Source: Ruminococcus sp. (GTDB lineage Bacteria > Bacillota > Clostridia > Oscillospirales > Ruminococcaceae). From it: a DNA stretch of 64,000 nt. Positions 8,020 through 17,379 of this stretch are shown in pieces. The DNA is taken from positions 1-64,000 of the forward strand of contig JAEEVL010000011.1 in the NCBI GenBank assembly GCA_016290875.1. The letters are read 5' to 3'. Position numbers and translations under genes: made by a program. The notes beneath the pieces were generated by a model. That model saw only the letters and a list, made by a program, of their open reading frames with translations, ran no database searches and had not been told where the DNA came from. The number at the start of each line of letters is the position of its first letter. Position 1 is the stretch's first letter.

Positions 8020-11000
8020 GCTGTTCAGGCGACTGGCAAGTGCCGCTTGTGCAGCCGCTATAATGTTTTCCTCTGTGGGAAACAATATACTGCCACATGC
8101 TGTCGCCGAAAGCGGTACGACAGCTGTATACTCCGAGCTGTCTGATTACCGTCAGCAGAATTTTGAAATACACCCCAACAGTAATAATTCTGATCAGCTG
8201 ATAACTCTCGACGGCCTCATGCCCGAGGGCGCTAAAGCAGAAGCTGTTGATGTTACAGACGAATATGACGGTATCGCTGCATATGACATAACCATAACCG
8301 CCGGCGATGAAGAATACCAGCCGGACGCCGAGCACCCTGTACTGGTGGAAATATCAGATCCTGCTATCCCCGACAGCAGCGATATTGAGCTCTGGCACAT
8401 CAAAGACAACAGTGAACGCGAACAGATAAGCTATTTCTCCGTAGGGAACGGCAGAATAAGCTTCTCGGCAACAGGTTTCAGCGTTTATGAGATAATCGCA
8501 GGAACAAGCACTTTCACTCCTGTCAAGGAATCTGTACTCTCCATTGATGAACTGACCGGAAGCAGAGCAAAAAAAGGCTTTGTCCTCTACTATGGCAACG
8601 ATCAGTTCTTTACAAATACTGTCAACGGAAACAGTGCTCTCGCCTTGACCAGCAATCTGTCAAACGCAGCTGTATGGTATATTGAACCAGCAGACGATAA
8701 TTACAGAATATACACTTATGTCGGCGATACAAAGAAATATCTGCATCAGAAATCAGGAAACAATATCGAACTCAGCAACAGTGCCGATACTTATGATATA
8801 AGCCCGACCCCGGCAAATGATTCCTTCTATATTAAGAGAAGCAGCGAAGAGCGATGGCTCCAGTATTCAAAAAGCGGTAAAGGAATCCGTTATTACACTG
8901 ATAATAACAATGGAACCAACAGCAGCATAAAAATGTACTATGCCGATAAAGCTGTTGCGCCTAAAGACGTTTACGATCTCGACGGCAAGACCTACGGTCT
9001 GATGAATTATATCAGCGGAACTCACGGCTATGCTCTTATGGCTGGCAGCGAAGTCCACACGCTCATACAGCTCGTTACTCATCAGAAATCAGAAAACGAG
9101 CTTGGTACCACTCTCTATGTCGATGAGGGCAGCGAAGTAACAAGATGGACTTTCCATTCAGGAGCCAACGGTACGTATACACTATCCTGCGCAACCAATA
9201 ATGGTACAGAATACCTCGCAGTCAGCGACGGCATTCTCGTTATGACAGACAACGCCGAAAACGCAGCCAGATTCACGGCTTCTCCCGACAACAAGGGAAG
9301 ATTACAGCTTTCATACGACGGACAGTATATCACATTTACTGCTGTTGAAAACGAGGAAGGAACAACGACCAGCTTTACACTTTCTCCAACAGTTTCAGAG
9401 AATTCATGGCTCTCACTAATCGATTTCGCAGAGCTCACCGATGATGACCTTATCACCTATTCTGCTGACAGAATAAGTGTATCCAAGGCCGAAGACGGAC
9501 AAAGAGTCATCGTTTACACCCGTATATGGAACGAAGACACCAAGCACTACGACATATATGCCATAGACCACAACGGTACTCTCTATCCCTGCTATGCAAG
9601 CGGCGGCAAGATACTATGGCTCGGCGACGGAACGTGTTCCCTTGAATGGGTATTCATGGAACACATCGACGAAGTCACAAAGGAACCTAACTATTATTAT
9701 GAACTCTACAATCCCTATTCAGAAAAGTACATCGCTCCGCAGCTGAGCGGAGATCAGATACTCTCTGAAGATACAATAGGAATCAATATGCCCGGAAGAC
9801 GAAACGGCGAGTTCTACTCCGATATTATCGCATGGGATAAACCCCATTACGCTTACATCGGAATGAAACCAAATGAGGACAATACCCGTCTCGTTCCGTG
9901 TGCACAGTCTTTATCTGTACCATTCTACTTTGCAACTCTCGAAGAACTCAACCTCAGCGACAGGCTTCACCCTGTAAAAACGGTTGATAACGCCGTACAC
10001 GGCATCACGATGAAGATGAAAAACTTCTACGGCACATCAGGCGGAAATGGTGCAACTGAACAAAACGCCTACATAGTCGATACAACTTTCCGCAGTGAAG
10101 CCGCAACAAAGGGGCTGCTTTCAAGCTCTCTTGACACCAACGGATACCCCACAGCAACAAAATCAAAAAAGTATCTCGGCGACCTGTTCAGCGGAGCTCA
10201 GACAGTCAATAATCTCTTTATAGACAGTGTCTATAACTCCAGCGGATATTTTGAATATGACAGCACTCAGAACTTTGCTACACTTAAAGCCACCAACGAT
10301 AACAACTTCACAGTATACAGAGAACTCGGTACAAGCGACGGCGAGAGCAAGTCTACTCTGAGGCACGGACAGTTCTTCCCATACAACAACATATCACCTC
10401 AGAACTATTCCACATCAAATCCGATAAACCTCTACAATGCTGATGCAAGAACGACCAATGAGAACTTAGGTCAGCTTTCAGAAGACGATCCCCGAAAATA
10501 CGAAAAGCTCTACTCTGCCGGAAATAAGAATACCACCTCGGCTAACCCGATAGATTACTACTTCGGTATGGAAATGGGCGCTTCATTCGTTCAGACTGTA
10601 AGCGGTCTTGATGCCTGGGGACACGACATCATCTTTGAGTTCAAGGGTGACGACGACTTCTGGCTCTACGTTGATGACGAACTTGTCATTGACCTCGGCG
10701 GAATTCACTCCGCACTGAGCGGCAAGGTAAATTTCCGTACCGGTGAAGTCAATGTAAACGGCGAGTCCACCACACTCATAGATATATTCAGAGCAAACTT
10801 TACAGCACGCGGTGTTGAAGACGTTGAGACAAAGCTGAGTCAGATATTTGAAGACAACGGACATGGTCAGTATATCTTCAAGGACTATACCACACATACA
10901 ATGCGTGTCTTCTATATGGAAAGAGGCGCAGGAGCTTCAAATCTTCATATGCGTTTCAACCTTGCTTCTGTTACTCCCGGACACGTTGTTGTTGCAAAAA

Positions 11001-13711
11001 GCATAAGCGGCGAGGGTGCTGACGTACTCGATACCGACTTCCTTGAATACCCGTTCCAGATCTACTACACAGAAAAAGACGGTGAAGACGGTGAAGAGGG
11101 CGAAGAGAAACTCCTCAGCAACACTTCAGACAATATCAGAGTTACATATCAGAATTCAAATCAACCGGTAACTTTCGTAAAGAAATACCGTCCGCCAGGC
11201 TTCACGGAAGCTCAGGCATATGAAAACATTTACTTCCTGAATCCGACAAAGAACGCCGAGATACTGTTCCCGGACGACACTATACGATACAGGATAGTCG
11301 AATGTGCTGTTGACAGTTCCGTTTACAGCAACGTAATGATCAACGGCGAACCGGTCCCGTCAAGCAGGATAGAGATAAAAGGTGAGCTGAAGAGTTATTC
11401 CTCAGATCCTATCACGGCAGAGGAAAGGCCTACGATAACCTTTGATAACCACGTAAGAGACAATGTTATCAAGGACCTTTACATAACTAAAAAACTGCTC
11501 GACGAAAACGATAATGAGATCACTGACGATCCGGAAACATTCAATTTCAGACTTCATATCTCATCAGTCGATGTCGATCCGGACAAAATGCCGCTGGCTA
11601 ATATGTATAAATACTACATACTCTCACCGAATAAGAAATTATGCAGGTTCGATCCCGTCAATGCCTGCTTTGCAGAAACTGAACTGGAATACAGCCGAGA
11701 TATTGTCAAAGCGGTGAACGACGGACTCATTGAGGGTATCACCACCGATAACATTACATTTTACACATCAGGATTCGGATCTATCTCCGGTATCCCGTCC
11801 GGATACACAATATGTGTTCCGGGACTTCCTGTCGGCTCTCTCTTCAAGGTCACAGAGGACGTCAAGTCCGGCTACGGCCTTATGGGATATGAGTGCGTTC
11901 TCGGCGAAAAAGTCAAGGAAGACAATAGTACCGAAGACATCCCTTCGTATTTCCCGTATGACGATGTTCATGACAACGTCGGAAGAGTCAGAGCTGAGGA
12001 AAATCCTCAGATGGAAGTACACAACAAGAAAGGCTATGGTCTGACGGTCAAGAAAAACTGGAGCGATCTTCATATAACTACTTCACACGCACCTGTTTAC
12101 ACTGCTGTTTATGTTGACGGCGAGCTGCTTGAAGGCTCAGTGAAGCAGATAACTTCTCCTGCAATAACTGCTTATTACTTCTGGACATCTCTGAAACCTT
12201 ACGCTGATGGTTCACCACGCACAAGCTTTGACGGCTACACAGTCAGAGAAGTCACAGTAAGCGGTTCACCTGTTATAGCTGATGACGGTACAGTCACAAA
12301 CTATACAAGTGTTACCCCTGTCGAAAGCGGCGGCGGTATCACGCTCAATGCAACAAGAACTCCGGAAGCTACTCCGGACGGAGAAACACCAGCCAAGAAT
12401 TTCAACTACGTTGCCTCATACGAACAGGGAGAAGAGAACGGCTCTTCACGCACAGACACGATCACCAACAACCGCGAAGGCGGCATCGCTGTGAGACTGT
12501 TCAGATGGAACAGCAGAGTTCCTCTTGCCGGCGGAAGGTTCACCCTTCTCGACAGCAGCGGTAAAACCGTTGGAGAGTACACCTCAAATACCGACGGAAC
12601 TGTTGCAATGCTGTACAACTTCGAGCCCGAAGAACTCTACACTCTTGTTCAGACATCCGCTCCAAAGGGATATGTCGGAATACAGAAGAAAATCTGCTTC
12701 AAGGCAAATCTCGACGATACAGTCGATCTTTACTACGAAGACGGCACAACAGTCTGGGGCAAAACAAATGCTGCTGACAAAAACTGGGCAAACTGGAAGA
12801 GCGGCGAAAACGGTATCACAGCATTTATCGATGTGTTCAACAAGCAGTTCAACTTCAAGATAATCAAAACCGACAGCGAAGATCCCGATATAAAGCTCGG
12901 TTCAGCTCATTTCGCACTGTATAAACAGGCAAACACTACTATAAGCGGCTATGTCAAGAACAAGGAGCCTATGACCGGTTTCGAGGATCTGAAAACGATC
13001 AACGGCGAAGTTGACATATGCGGCGGAAACAGCGGAAGAGTTATAAATCCCGGTCTGACCGGCTCGGTTTACTTCCTTACGGAAACGACAGCTCCGCCGA
13101 CTTACAGCAAGCTGAATGATGACATAATATTCAGGATATCTCCGCTCGGAGTACCTACGCTCATAAGTGACTCCTACAACGGCCAGCTTATCGAGACCGA
13201 AGAAAGCTTCATCTACACTCTCAGCGTACCGAATGTCAAATCAGAAGACGCTGTAACGCTCACTATAAAGAAACGTGTAAGCGGTCAGTTTGGTGATAAA
13301 ACAAAGGATTTCACCTTTACACTGACAGTAGACGGCACAGACGAGAACGCGGAATACGAATGGCTGAAAAACGACGATCCACAGAGCATACCTCTCCGTT
13401 CAGGTGATACATTCACAATGAAGAACAACGACGTAGTCCTTATCGTACTTCCACCCGAAGCTGACATCACAGTATCCGAGGATAATGAGGGCTACAAGAC
13501 CACCTTTGCTCTCGGAAAGAATTCCCCGGAAGCTGTGAACGAAAAAACCTTCCGGCTCACAGAGTCAGAGATTCTCGTCGTTACAAACGACCTTAGCGGA
13601 ACAATTCCTACGGGTATCCCGGATTCGCTGAAGCTGGCGATAATGCTTACGCTGCTCCCGGCGTTCCCTGCAGGATATATTCTTTACCGCAAAAAGCGCA
13701 GAACTGAATAA
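8006..13711 (+). CDS. Giant pilus tip adhesin: fibro-slime and Cna-B domains, IPTG anchor
   Basis: 1,901 residues (starts at 8009 or 8012 are equally possible; GAGGAGGA at 7993-8000). Signal peptide to ~residue 35; N-terminal repeats of a beta-trefoil-like surface region (~190-460); a fibro-slime/PA14-like domain (~680-990, with GDDDFWLYVDDELVIDLGG); several Cna-B/SpaA-type domains (GGIAVRLF...PLAGGRFTLLD near 1490; KIIKTDSEDPDIKLGSAHF near 1616); C-terminal IPTGI, hydrophobic stretch and RKKRR. This is the architecture of a sortase-linked tip adhesin, likely binding plant polysaccharide or host surface; the ligand cannot be told from sequence. Last gene of the pilus operon. Confidence 0.82.
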   Translation: MMMNKLFRRLASAACAAAIMFSSVGNNILPHAVAESGTTAVYSELSDYRQQNFEIHPNSNNSDQLITLDGLMPEGAKAEAVDVTDEYDGIAAYDITITAGDEEYQPDAEHPVLVEISDPAIPDSSDIELWHIKDNSEREQISYFSVGNGRISFSATGFSVYEIIAGTSTFTPVKESVLSIDELTGSRAKKGFVLYYGNDQFFTNTVNGNSALALTSNLSNAAVWYIEPADDNYRIYTYVGDTKKYLHQKSGNNIELSNSADTYDISPTPANDSFYIKRSSEERWLQYSKSGKGIRYYTDNNNGTNSSIKMYYADKAVAPKDVYDLDGKTYGLMNYISGTHGYALMAGSEVHTLIQLVTHQKSENELGTTLYVDEGSEVTRWTFHSGANGTYTLSCATNNGTEYLAVSDGILVMTDNAENAARFTASPDNKGRLQLSYDGQYITFTAVENEEGTTTSFTLSPTVSENSWLSLIDFAELTDDDLITYSADRISVSKAEDGQRVIVYTRIWNEDTKHYDIYAIDHNGTLYPCYASGGKILWLGDGTCSLEWVFMEHIDEVTKEPNYYYELYNPYSEKYIAPQLSGDQILSEDTIGINMPGRRNGEFYSDIIAWDKPHYAYIGMKPNEDNTRLVPCAQSLSVPFYFATLEELNLSDRLHPVKTVDNAVHGITMKMKNFYGTSGGNGATEQNAYIVDTTFRSEAATKGLLSSSLDTNGYPTATKSKKYLGDLFSGAQTVNNLFIDSVYNSSGYFEYDSTQNFATLKATNDNNFTVYRELGTSDGESKSTLRHGQFFPYNNISPQNYSTSNPINLYNADARTTNENLGQLSEDDPRKYEKLYSAGNKNTTSANPIDYYFGMEMGASFVQTVSGLDAWGHDIIFEFKGDDDFWLYVDDELVIDLGGIHSALSGKVNFRTGEVNVNGESTTLIDIFRANFTARGVEDVETKLSQIFEDNGHGQYIFKDYTTHTMRVFYMERGAGASNLHMRFNLASVTPGHVVVAKSISGEGADVLDTDFLEYPFQIYYTEKDGEDGEEGEEKLLSNTSDNIRVTYQNSNQPVTFVKKYRPPGFTEAQAYENIYFLNPTKNAEILFPDDTIRYRIVECAVDSSVYSNVMINGEPVPSSRIEIKGELKSYSSDPITAEERPTITFDNHVRDNVIKDLYITKKLLDENDNEITDDPETFNFRLHISSVDVDPDKMPLANMYKYYILSPNKKLCRFDPVNACFAETELEYSRDIVKAVNDGLIEGITTDNITFYTSGFGSISGIPSGYTICVPGLPVGSLFKVTEDVKSGYGLMGYECVLGEKVKEDNSTEDIPSYFPYDDVHDNVGRVRAEENPQMEVHNKKGYGLTVKKNWSDLHITTSHAPVYTAVYVDGELLEGSVKQITSPAITAYYFWTSLKPYADGSPRTSFDGYTVREVTVSGSPVIADDGTVTNYTSVTPVESGGGITLNATRTPEATPDGETPAKNFNYVASYEQGEENGSSRTDTITNNREGGIAVRLFRWNSRVPLAGGRFTLLDSSGKTVGEYTSNTDGTVAMLYNFEPEELYTLVQTSAPKGYVGIQKKICFKANLDDTVDLYYEDGTTVWGKTNAADKNWANWKSGENGITAFIDVFNKQFNFKIIKTDSEDPDIKLGSAHFALYKQANTTISGYVKNKEPMTGFEDLKTINGEVDICGGNSGRVINPGLTGSVYFLTETTAPPTYSKLNDDIIFRISPLGVPTLISDSYNGQLIETEESFIYTLSVPNVKSEDAVTLTIKKRVSGQFGDKTKDFTFTLTVDGTDENAEYEWLKNDDPQSIPLRSGDTFTMKNNDVVLIVLPPEADITVSEDNEGYKTTFALGKNSPEAVNEKTFRLTESEILVVTNDLSGTIPTGIPDSLKLAIMLTLLPAFPAGYILYRKKRRTE

Positions 13712-13718
13712 AAACCCC

Positions 13719-13756
13719 AAGACCGGCTGCCTGTAAAGGCACCGGTCTTTCTTTTA
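13719..13756 (+). terminator. Terminator of the pilus operon
   Basis: AAGACCGG and TGCC pair with GGCA-CCGGTCTT, followed by TTTCTTTTAT, eight bases after the adhesin stop. Confidence 0.88.
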
Positions 13757-13841
13757 TCACACCAGCCTGTTTTCAAGTGTAATGTTTTAAAAAATTCACA
13801 CTAATATTGCTTTATTTACACATATATGTAGCGAATTATAA

Positions 13842-13870
13842 TTGACTTATTTGATAAAATTTGGTATAAT
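13842..13870 (+). promoter_or_regulatory. Sigma-A promoter of the sensor-EAL-beta-helix gene
   Basis: TTGACT (13842-13847), 17-bp spacer, TATAAT (13865-13870); a ~90-nt leader follows with AAAGGA before the ATG at 13964. Confidence 0.8.
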
Positions 13871-13963
13871 ATCAATAAAGATGCACTTAAACTCCATTCG
13901 TAAATCGACTGTTAACATAAAGCTAACGATATATGTTATTCATCCCGCGAAAGGACGCGCACT

Positions 13964-16900
13964 ATGACCATATCAAGAAAAAGGCTCGCGCTGTTCGCCG
14001 GTCAGGCGGATGAAGCGTATCAAAGCCGTTTTATCAGCGGCTTTCTGAAAAATGCTTTTGCTTCCGGATTTGATGTCTGCGTATTTTCTATGTACCGCAA
14101 ATATCAGGATACTCCGGAGCACGAACAAGGCGACTCCAATATATTCTCACTGATGAATCCTGAAAAGTTTGACAGTGCTGTTATACTCAAGGACAGTATA
14201 CAGACGACAAATGCCGCTCAGGAACTGGAAAACCATCTTAAAGAGAACTTTGACAAGCCTATTGTTGTCATTGAAAAGGAAAGCCAGCTCTTCCCGAGCA
14301 TCTGCACGGACGGTTACAGCGCTGTATTTGAACTGATAAAACATCTCATCGACGTACACGGCTGCCGCGATATAGCTTTTGTTTCCGGAAAGAAGTGGCA
14401 TGAGCATTCAAAGGAACGTCTCCAGGCTTTCGTTGACGCTATGCACAGCGCCGGACTTACTGTACCGGAAGACCGTATCCTATACGGCGATTACTGGTAC
14501 CAGAGCGGCGAATTATGCGCTGAACAGCTTATGTCTCAGGGCAAACCGCTCCCTGACGCTGTTGCCTGTGCAAACGATCAGATGGCCATCGGTCTGTGTA
14601 AGGCATTTACTGCTCACGGCATACGCGTCCCGGAGGATATAGCAGTAGTCGGTTACGATTCTACCTATGAAGGAAGAACAAGCCCTCGCTCGATAACATC
14701 AGCGCTCATACCGGCAGAGGAATTCGGCGAATACGCCTTCAACTTCCTTATCGACAAGATAAACGGCGTTATACCGGATTCATTCAAGCTGAAACCGTGC
14801 CTTCTCATCGGTGAGTCCTGCGGATGCCACAATGAATCCATGCCGGTCTATACTGTCAAGCGTGAAAGCTGGGGTACGGATATTTCCGAAGAGGGCTACA
14901 ATTCGATATTCAATTCTATGGACGAAACTCTTATCGCCCAGTCATCGCTGAATGAATTTCTCAGCACGGTGTATTCCTATGCCTATCAGATAAACGGCGT
15001 CAGTGAATTCCACCTTTGTATCGATCCTAAGTGGAAAAACATCGGCCGCGGTATAAATGTAACAAACACAAGGTACTCGGACCAAATGATTCACGCGATA
15101 AGATACTGTTCAGATCATAAAAACAATATGGCAGGTATCGAAGAGAGTTTTCTTAGCTCCGATATGCTTCCCGAGCTTGACGAAGATCGTGACGCTCCGG
15201 CTGCCTATATATTCACACCCGTTTTCTACGGAACGAACTGTTTCGGATACGCTGCTCTCAGATATGAGAACGGCGCAAGGTCCTACGACGAGCTGTACAG
15301 GTGCTGGATGAGTTCTGTATGCAGAGGCTTTGAAATGCTCAGACGCAACGCGGCACTCAAGTATACACAGGAACAGCTCGAACGTATCAGCAGCAATAAA
15401 TTCGCTGTATACTCCTATGCTTATGAAAGTCTGAATGATGAGGAAAAGGCTGAATACAAGCTCGTCAGTCAGATACTTGACGACAATCTCCTCGATTATC
15501 ATTTCCAGCCTATCATCAGAGTCAGCGATGGTCAGATTTATGCCTATGAAGCTCTTATGCGTGCAAGGATAGATGCCAAGCTATCCCCTCTTTCAATTAT
15601 AAAATACGCTACTATGCAGGAAAGGCTCTCCGATGTGGAACGAGCAACTTTCCTGAATATACTTGCTATTCTCAATGAAAAGCACGCCTCGTTCGGCAGC
15701 GCAAGGGTATTCATCAACAGTATTCCCGGAGTGAAGATAAACGACGAGGATCTAACAACCGTGAACAACTATCTGAGGAAGTTTTCCGGTCAGGTAGTTG
15801 TAGAACTCACGGAAGAAGCTGAGCTAAAGGACAACGACCTCGAAAAATTGAAAGCCTTCTTCAGCAAGCTCAATGTTGACATAGCTGTTGATGACTATGG
15901 CACAGGCTATTCAAACGTCAGCAATCTACTGAGATATATGCCGAATTACGTTAAGATCGACCGTGCTCTTCTCAGTGAGATACATAATCAGCCGAGAAAG
16001 CAGCATTTCGTACGTGAGATAATAGATTTCTGCCACGATAACAATATTCTCGCTCTCGCTGAAGGTATCGAGACCTCCGAAGAACTGAGGACCGTTATCC
16101 ACCTCGGTGCTGACCTTATACAAGGTTTCTATACCGCAAGACCGTCTGCTGAGATCATTACGCAGATAGACGAAAAATGCCGCAACGAGATAAAGCAATA
16201 CTACCAGGAACGAGTTGACGGCAATACCAAAAAGGTCTACTACGCCGGAAAATCAAGCCGTATATCTCTCACCAAGGTCATCAACGACGGCTATACCGAT
16301 ATCGTTGTCGGAAAAGAAGGCATGGTTTACAAGGACGTTTCTATCATCGGCACTCCGATGATGAAAACAGATATGCACCTTCGTGTTGAGCCAGGTCACA
16401 ACGGCCGTATCACGCTCGAAGATGTGTGCTTCTCGAACATCAAGAGCCGTCCGTGTATCGAAATAGGCAAAAACGCCGATGTTACGCTTGTACTTCACGG
16501 CACTAATGTACTGAACACTTCCGGAATACAGGTTCCGGAAACAGCGCGTCTTGTTATAGAAGGCGACGGTGCTCTCAACATCGACCTTAACGCCCCTGAG
16601 ACCTACGGTATCGGCAACGATCACCACTCCACTAACGGAGAGCTGATCTTTGAACAGGACGGTCCGATAAACATAAACTGCCGAGGCAAAAGCACTATAT
16701 GTATCGGTTCAGGCTATGGCGGTGATATACACATCAACCGTGGTGAGTATAACTTCAACATCGACACCGAGACCGCTGTCGCTATCGGTGCTTTAAAGGG
16801 TGAAGTCAATATAGAGATAACCACCTGCCATATTGAGTCAGACTGCGCCGCAAGTACCGGTACATTTATAGGTTCACTTGAAAACAATGCGGATATTTCA

Positions 16901-17311
16901 CTTGCAAGGACCTCTGTGAACTTCTATGCACACAACAAGAATATGGCTGTCTTCGGAACTCTGCGAGGCAAAAAAGCTGCTGTTCGCACCGATCAGGTTA
17001 GTCTTGTGCTTAGCATTATGGCTGACAATTCGACCTGTTTCGGCGCTCTCTACGGAGAAACCGAGCTGAATCTCTGCGATTCACACCTGAAACTTGATAT
17101 TATAGGTCAGGAAGCACTTGCTTTCGGCGGATACAACGCTGATAACAGCTACATAACGCTCACCGACTCGGATACAAAGATAGATATCAGATCCGCTATC
17201 GGAAAGGCTTACTCCGCAAACGATGAGAATTTTGTCGTAAAAAACGGCAGGATGCGTCTCATCATAAACGGCAAGGAAGTCGAACGTTCAGTCTCTATCG
17301 AATACAAATAA
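13964..17311 (+). CDS. Cyclic-di-GMP phosphodiesterase with LacI-like sensor and C-terminal beta-helix
   Basis: 1,115 residues with no signal peptide or membrane segment. Residues ~5-285 are a LacI/periplasmic-binding-protein-like ligand domain (VACANDQMAIGLCKAF, VVGYDS) without the DNA-binding helix; ~300-500 is a GAF-like linker; ~515-745 is an EAL domain with the usual residues: YEAL, Asn in FINS, ELTEE, DDYGTGYSN, KIDR, EGIET and QGF. From ~750 to the end there are repeated short strands (VTLVLHGTNVLNTS, LVIEGDGALNIDL, GIGSGYGG-like turns) resembling the right-handed beta-helix of carbohydrate-binding domains usually found outside the cell. Predicted role: ligand-controlled breakdown of cyclic-di-GMP in the cytosol. 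The domain order is unusual. Confidence 0.82.
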   Translation: MTISRKRLALFAGQADEAYQSRFISGFLKNAFASGFDVCVFSMYRKYQDTPEHEQGDSNIFSLMNPEKFDSAVILKDSIQTTNAAQELENHLKENFDKPIVVIEKESQLFPSICTDGYSAVFELIKHLIDVHGCRDIAFVSGKKWHEHSKERLQAFVDAMHSAGLTVPEDRILYGDYWYQSGELCAEQLMSQGKPLPDAVACANDQMAIGLCKAFTAHGIRVPEDIAVVGYDSTYEGRTSPRSITSALIPAEEFGEYAFNFLIDKINGVIPDSFKLKPCLLIGESCGCHNESMPVYTVKRESWGTDISEEGYNSIFNSMDETLIAQSSLNEFLSTVYSYAYQINGVSEFHLCIDPKWKNIGRGINVTNTRYSDQMIHAIRYCSDHKNNMAGIEESFLSSDMLPELDEDRDAPAAYIFTPVFYGTNCFGYAALRYENGARSYDELYRCWMSSVCRGFEMLRRNAALKYTQEQLERISSNKFAVYSYAYESLNDEEKAEYKLVSQILDDNLLDYHFQPIIRVSDGQIYAYEALMRARIDAKLSPLSIIKYATMQERLSDVERATFLNILAILNEKHASFGSARVFINSIPGVKINDEDLTTVNNYLRKFSGQVVVELTEEAELKDNDLEKLKAFFSKLNVDIAVDDYGTGYSNVSNLLRYMPNYVKIDRALLSEIHNQPRKQHFVREIIDFCHDNNILALAEGIETSEELRTVIHLGADLIQGFYTARPSAEIITQIDEKCRNEIKQYYQERVDGNTKKVYYAGKSSRISLTKVINDGYTDIVVGKEGMVYKDVSIIGTPMMKTDMHLRVEPGHNGRITLEDVCFSNIKSRPCIEIGKNADVTLVLHGTNVLNTSGIQVPETARLVIEGDGALNIDLNAPETYGIGNDHHSTNGELIFEQDGPININCRGKSTICIGSGYGGDIHINRGEYNFNIDTETAVAIGALKGEVNIEITTCHIESDCAASTGTFIGSLENNADISLARTSVNFYAHNKNMAVFGTLRGKKAAVRTDQVSLVLSIMADNSTCFGALYGETELNLCDSHLKLDIIGQEALAFGGYNADNSYITLTDSDTKIDIRSAIGKAYSANDENFVVKNGRMRLIINGKEVERSVSIEYK

Positions 17312-17379
17312 AATACTGCAAAAATGAGCTGCCGCTATGTGAAAATAGCGGCAACTCCGGCTTTATCTGAAAAACTATA

